From Alnus glutinosa (lineage: Eukaryota; Streptophyta; Magnoliopsida; Fagales; Betulaceae), in contig NC_084888.1 in assembly GCF_958979055.1 (NCBI RefSeq), positions 36,289,804 through 36,353,803 on the forward strand: a stretch of 64,000 nucleotides of DNA, given 5' to 3'. The position numbers and the translations under genes are program-made. The notes under the pieces are model-generated. The model was not told where the DNA came from. It worked only from the letters and a program-made list of their open reading frames with translations, and did no database searches. Shown piece after piece: positions 60,041-64,000 of this stretch (position 1 is the first letter of the stretch; each line of letters starts with the position of its first letter).

Positions 60041-62655
60041 TATTTATATGGAAGATTTCAAAAAAATGAGAAAAAGACATATATGCATGCGTACGTATGT
60101 TGGTCCCCTTTTGTCCGACTATGAAACTAGGCATTGTTTAATTATTACACAATTAAAGAGCGCTGGTTTCCAATCCCTCTCTATCGATGGAACACTACTG
60201 GCTAACGATGATCAATGCAAACGTAAGGCTATTGGGGAATTCTGCGGTTTAACCCCACCCCAAATTGGCCAGTACTCCCGGCCCGTCTCAATTTATGGTT
60301 TAGGTTAACCCAAAACCTATCCACTGCCAAGATTTATAATATTGAAATGTACGTAATCTATTCCTTACATTCTTATGACTATTTAATAAAGTCCTTCGTT
60401 TAATTTGCCTTAAAAAATCCGATACCTTGGTTGTTCCTGTTAAGAAACAAACCCATCTCCCGTGGTTTGAACCTCTCACTGCCTGTTCCATTGTTCTTGG
60501 TACCTACGAGGAAGTTAATTAAATGGAAAACCACTACTAACTTCCCAGATTTAATAAGGCTGCAAATCTATGGTTCTACAGTGTCTGGAGGATATATATA
60601 TGTGTGTGTTAGTTCAATCTGCGATAGAATTTCCTGTCCGTTTAGTACAATTCAGACACCTAGCTTAATTGCAAAGAATCTTCATTCCCGAAGAACAATA
60701 ATGGTGTTTTTTGAGATTCGAATTTTCAGTAATTTGCTGCCAGGATTTTCAATCAATATGAAAGTATTCATGTAGTCACAAATGCCTGAACAGGTGAGTG
60801 AACTATCCAAAACCTACTCAGGCAAATGAACCTCATTAAAGCTTTATCACATTTACAATCTAAATTATTAACCATTCAAACAAAATAATTATGGAAAATT
60901 TCTGTACTTCTTGGACAAAGAGGTCACAATAAGTAGGTGGTCCGGTGGTCCTCAGCAATGTATACACTTAGGTCCCTCGAGTAGGCACAAATTAACTCTC
61001 TTTGCTTTTGAGGAGACCTAGACATTTTGCTCTTTAGCTTCCGGCAACCTTATAATTCATTTGGAATATCTTATCTAAGTAATGCTTAGTTGTCCGATGT
61101 CTATTTGAAGCTAGTCGTATAGTCACTTTCTTTTGTTTATGCAAAATCATTTACTTGGAGAAATGTCGTGTAAAAATAGTGGATGAAGACTGGCAGCTGC
61201 TGATAACTGAGGTTCTTGTCTTGTCGTACCCGCGACAGTGCAAAACTCATGCTCTTAAGCTAGCTTGTCGTTTAGAGATCTACAAACAAAGGCCTTGTCT
61301 TTTGTTGTAACAAAATGCGAATAATTAATTAGAGAAAAGGTTTTTGCTTTGTCAGGGACAGGTAGCGTTTATTAGTTTTATCTTTCACTTTACCCTTAGA
61401 GTAGAATTTGAATAGGTAATTGTGAGAGACCATTTATAAAATTTACCTAATAAAAAAAAATAATTAAATTGTCCAACCGCTTATCTGATTAGATGAGTCT
61501 CATAAGTAGTCTCTCACAATCACTTATTTGAATTCTCTCAAATTTAGATAAATAATTTAAAATGATCATAATCCATTAGTTATCAATTTCTCTTGTAATC
61601 GCCTTAAAAATTGTCATTTACGATGGCCCATTTCTTGGATAGTGAAATAATGTTACTCTTGACATTTATTTAACATTTATTTAAAATATGTTACATTAAT
61701 CAGTGTGAAATGAGTGTGAAAAGTAACATTATTATGAATTGTGTGCCTAAAAATTATTGAACCGAATAATTTATTTAGTTCTTTTTTCAAATATTGTTAG
61801 GTTTTTTCTTGCGCCAGAAGTTTTATATTGGGGTTTTTGTTGATGTGTCTCTATATTGGTGAAATTTTAGGGAATTGAAGGTGTACATGAAAGAATAATT
61901 TATTGGAGTTAGAAACACATGTTGGTAGCTAGAGTATATTCAGAGGAGTAAAGAGAAAGTTGTTGCAACTTTTTCTTTGAAGAGCGGCTAACAATTGAGA
62001 GTCAGGGGCCTAATCGCCGAAAGCTGCAGGACTAAGAGAAAGAATCCCATTATGCAGTAACACTAATGGGAGATGATGACAATAATTTACTTTTTGCAGC
62101 AACTTCCATAATTGCAAAGTTCCACCAAATTACTTTTTAGTGGCTTAAAATCAAAATGTGACGGTCGTACACGTAATAAATATCAATTGCATTGACTTGA
62201 AATAAAGAAAAAGAAAAAGTAATTACATGAGGATGGAAGTAATTAAATTGGCAGTTGTGGGATGATTTGCTATGGAGAAAGAGAAAAATTATTAAAACAC
62301 CGTTTATTTCAAAAGTTTGAGTAGATTGATAAAAGCTTTAAGTATATAACTTATTCTTGAAAATGGACTTATAAAAAAAAGGTGTTTGAACTTGTATACA
62401 CATGATTAATATTACATTTAAACTATATAAGATATTTAAGATCATAATATACCACCATACATTTAAATCTAGTCCCCTCTTAGCTAACCAATGACATGAA
62501 ACTTGACTCTCATATATATGAAGAGTATCAACTAGTAGTAGTTATTTTAGCTACTTCAAATACACATTTTTTTTTTTTTCTATTTTAGCTATTAGTTTTT
62601 CAATACAAATTCTAATAAATTATCTATCACACTCTTTACTTTCTTTAAATATTAT
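60041..62655. other. long intergenic stretch, nothing recognised
   Basis: I find no protein motif, RNA gene or clear terminal repeat. Frames at 60048-60308 and 60431-60775 are short and unrecognised. A MITE-like TTTTAGCTATTAG motif near 62585 suggests a decayed hAT-type repeat. Confidence 0.35.
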
Positions 62656-62659
62656 TTTT

Positions 62660-64000
62660 TATTATTGGCGTGCTGTCGCAAGCACCCAAAAATAAAAACC
62701 TTACTTCTAAAATATATGTAGTAGTGCAAGTAAGGGTCGATCCCACGGAGAATAATTAGCCGATTTTATGCTACGTGAACAAGGATGGGGGGTTTTGAGT
62801 ATGAAAATAATTTTAAGAAAAATAACAAAGAAACAATTTAAAATATCAATCAAGTAAGAAAATATTGGTCTAATTCAACTTCCACCATCGAAATTTTACA
62901 ACTGATTGTCGATGCAAATATATATTAATTCATGTTTTGAATATTCATCGTTGGAACTGTTTTCCTATCTCTCCGTAGTAGTAATTAATTAGAGTTAGAC
63001 GCGCTCTAATTAACCCTAACTACTAAACAACCCAGGACACGCGCTATAGATTTAATCTAGTAGCAGCCTTAAGAATTAGAGAGATCGATGAAGCGAAACA
63101 ACACAAGCCACGCGGTTGCATTTAATTTCGTCGGATGTTCTTCCTAAGATTTATTAATTGCTTAGACACGGCAAATCATTAAATCTTAGTTGCTTCACAG
63201 ATTGGAGGGATCAAACAATTACGGGTTTGATATCCAACCTAGCAATAGATTGTAACGAATAATAAACTAGTAGTACTCCTAGCAATTAAACGAGACAATC
63301 ATGAAAATAAGTATAGAAGAACATCTGATACTCAAAGCATAAATCAAACAATAAAAACAAATTAGATCTCACAGTTTTATTGATTCCGAGGCTTCCGTTT
63401 CTTTCGACCAATTATGAAAGTTTAGCTACGCAGGGCCATGACTAAAACTTAGAGAAGAGGGGAGGAGATAGAAGATAGAAGATGTGTGTTGTAAGATAGA
63501 AGGTTCCCCCCTTTTATACACGTTTCATCCCATATGCTAGAAGCCTAGGAAATCTTCTAATGAAAGATATTCCAAATACTATCCTAAAATAACACTACCC
63601 AAATCTTGACTAATTAAGGAAAATATTAAACATAAAATAAATGCTAGGATAATTAGGAAGGTGATGATTTCAATGGGGACTTTTGTTGCCATATGCTTTC
63701 TCGATTCTTTCTTGTATAAGTCCCCACAAATCTGCCAAGTATGGAGAGAAAGTCATTTTCCTTTGTCATGGAAAGAGATGCTCTTTTCATGTTGTCTTCT
63801 TCCACGTGGTCCCCACGAATATCTTCTTTACTTTCTTGGTCCTCTACGCATCTTTTCCTTCATTTTCTTTCTTTTGCTTGACTTTGTATTTATTGTTTGG
63901 CTTGGCTGGAATTGATTGGATGATTATGAAAAGGCTCAAAGTAAAGAAATTTCCATATCTAAAAACTTCCTAAAATAAATCGCATCAGATCCACATCAGA
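62660..64000. repeat. unclassified interspersed repeat, runs off the window
   Basis: Contains GTAAGGGTCGATCCCACGGA near 62731, a motif I associate with widespread plant retroelement-like repeats, followed by about 1.2 kb of noncoding, moderately complex sequence. It might be part of a large LTR-type element, but no partner repeat or coding domain is inside the window. Low confidence. Confidence 0.3.

Overview
The window is nuclear DNA from a flowering plant, most likely a eudicot and possibly a woody rosid. Genes are split by GT-AG introns and lie in AT-rich, repeat-laden DNA. Their products are plant ones: sedoheptulose-1,7-bisphosphatase (SBPase), the jasmonate receptor COI1, a laccase, a DIVARICATA-type MYB and a plastid-targeted adenylosuccinate lyase. 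I cannot name the species.

Layout, left to right. 0-4.3 kb is repeat DNA: an inverted-repeat element, small Mutator-type MITEs nested in an older one, and a fragment of an acyl-activating enzyme gene. 4.3-5.3 kb (+) holds a three-exon RING-H2 E3 ligase gene. 6.2-11.1 kb (-) holds the ten-exon ADSL gene, tail to tail with the RING gene. 14.5-17.1 kb (+) holds the eight-exon SBPase gene, with a G-box and I-box just upstream. 19.2-19.7 kb (+) has a START/Bet v 1-like coding region whose start codon is not visible. 23.4-29.2 kb (+) holds a complete six-exon laccase gene. A tRNA-Arg(CCU) lies at 30.5 kb (-), and a two-exon DIVARICATA-like MYB gene at 33.0-34.1 kb (+). 42.3-49.6 kb (-) holds COI1 in three coding exons, with a 5 kb first intron full of repeats. 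From 50 to 64 kb I find no intact gene: it holds two SINE copies in opposite orientation, LINE remnants, MITEs, a possible gene-fragment capture and simple repeats.

The genes do not form one pathway. SBPase (Calvin cycle) and ADSL (purine synthesis) are plastid enzymes, laccase acts in the cell wall, and COI1, the MYB and the RING protein are regulators. I see no evidence of a new multi-gene system.

The most unusual signal lies in the repeats. Four inverted-repeat elements with unrelated arms (20.5, 25.0, 45.9 and 47.9 kb) each carry a GC-rich centre built from short GGGGTGGC / GCCACCCC hairpin units. A similar tract without clear arms lies at 41.1 kb. Other points are MITE-in-MITE and LINE-in-MITE nesting with readable target-site duplications, three TRIM-like elements (two inside gene introns), and an open exon-like stretch inside a TIR-like element near 54 kb. 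Exon limits come from reading frames and splice signals by eye. Repeat classes rest on termini, target duplications and family knowledge, without any database search.
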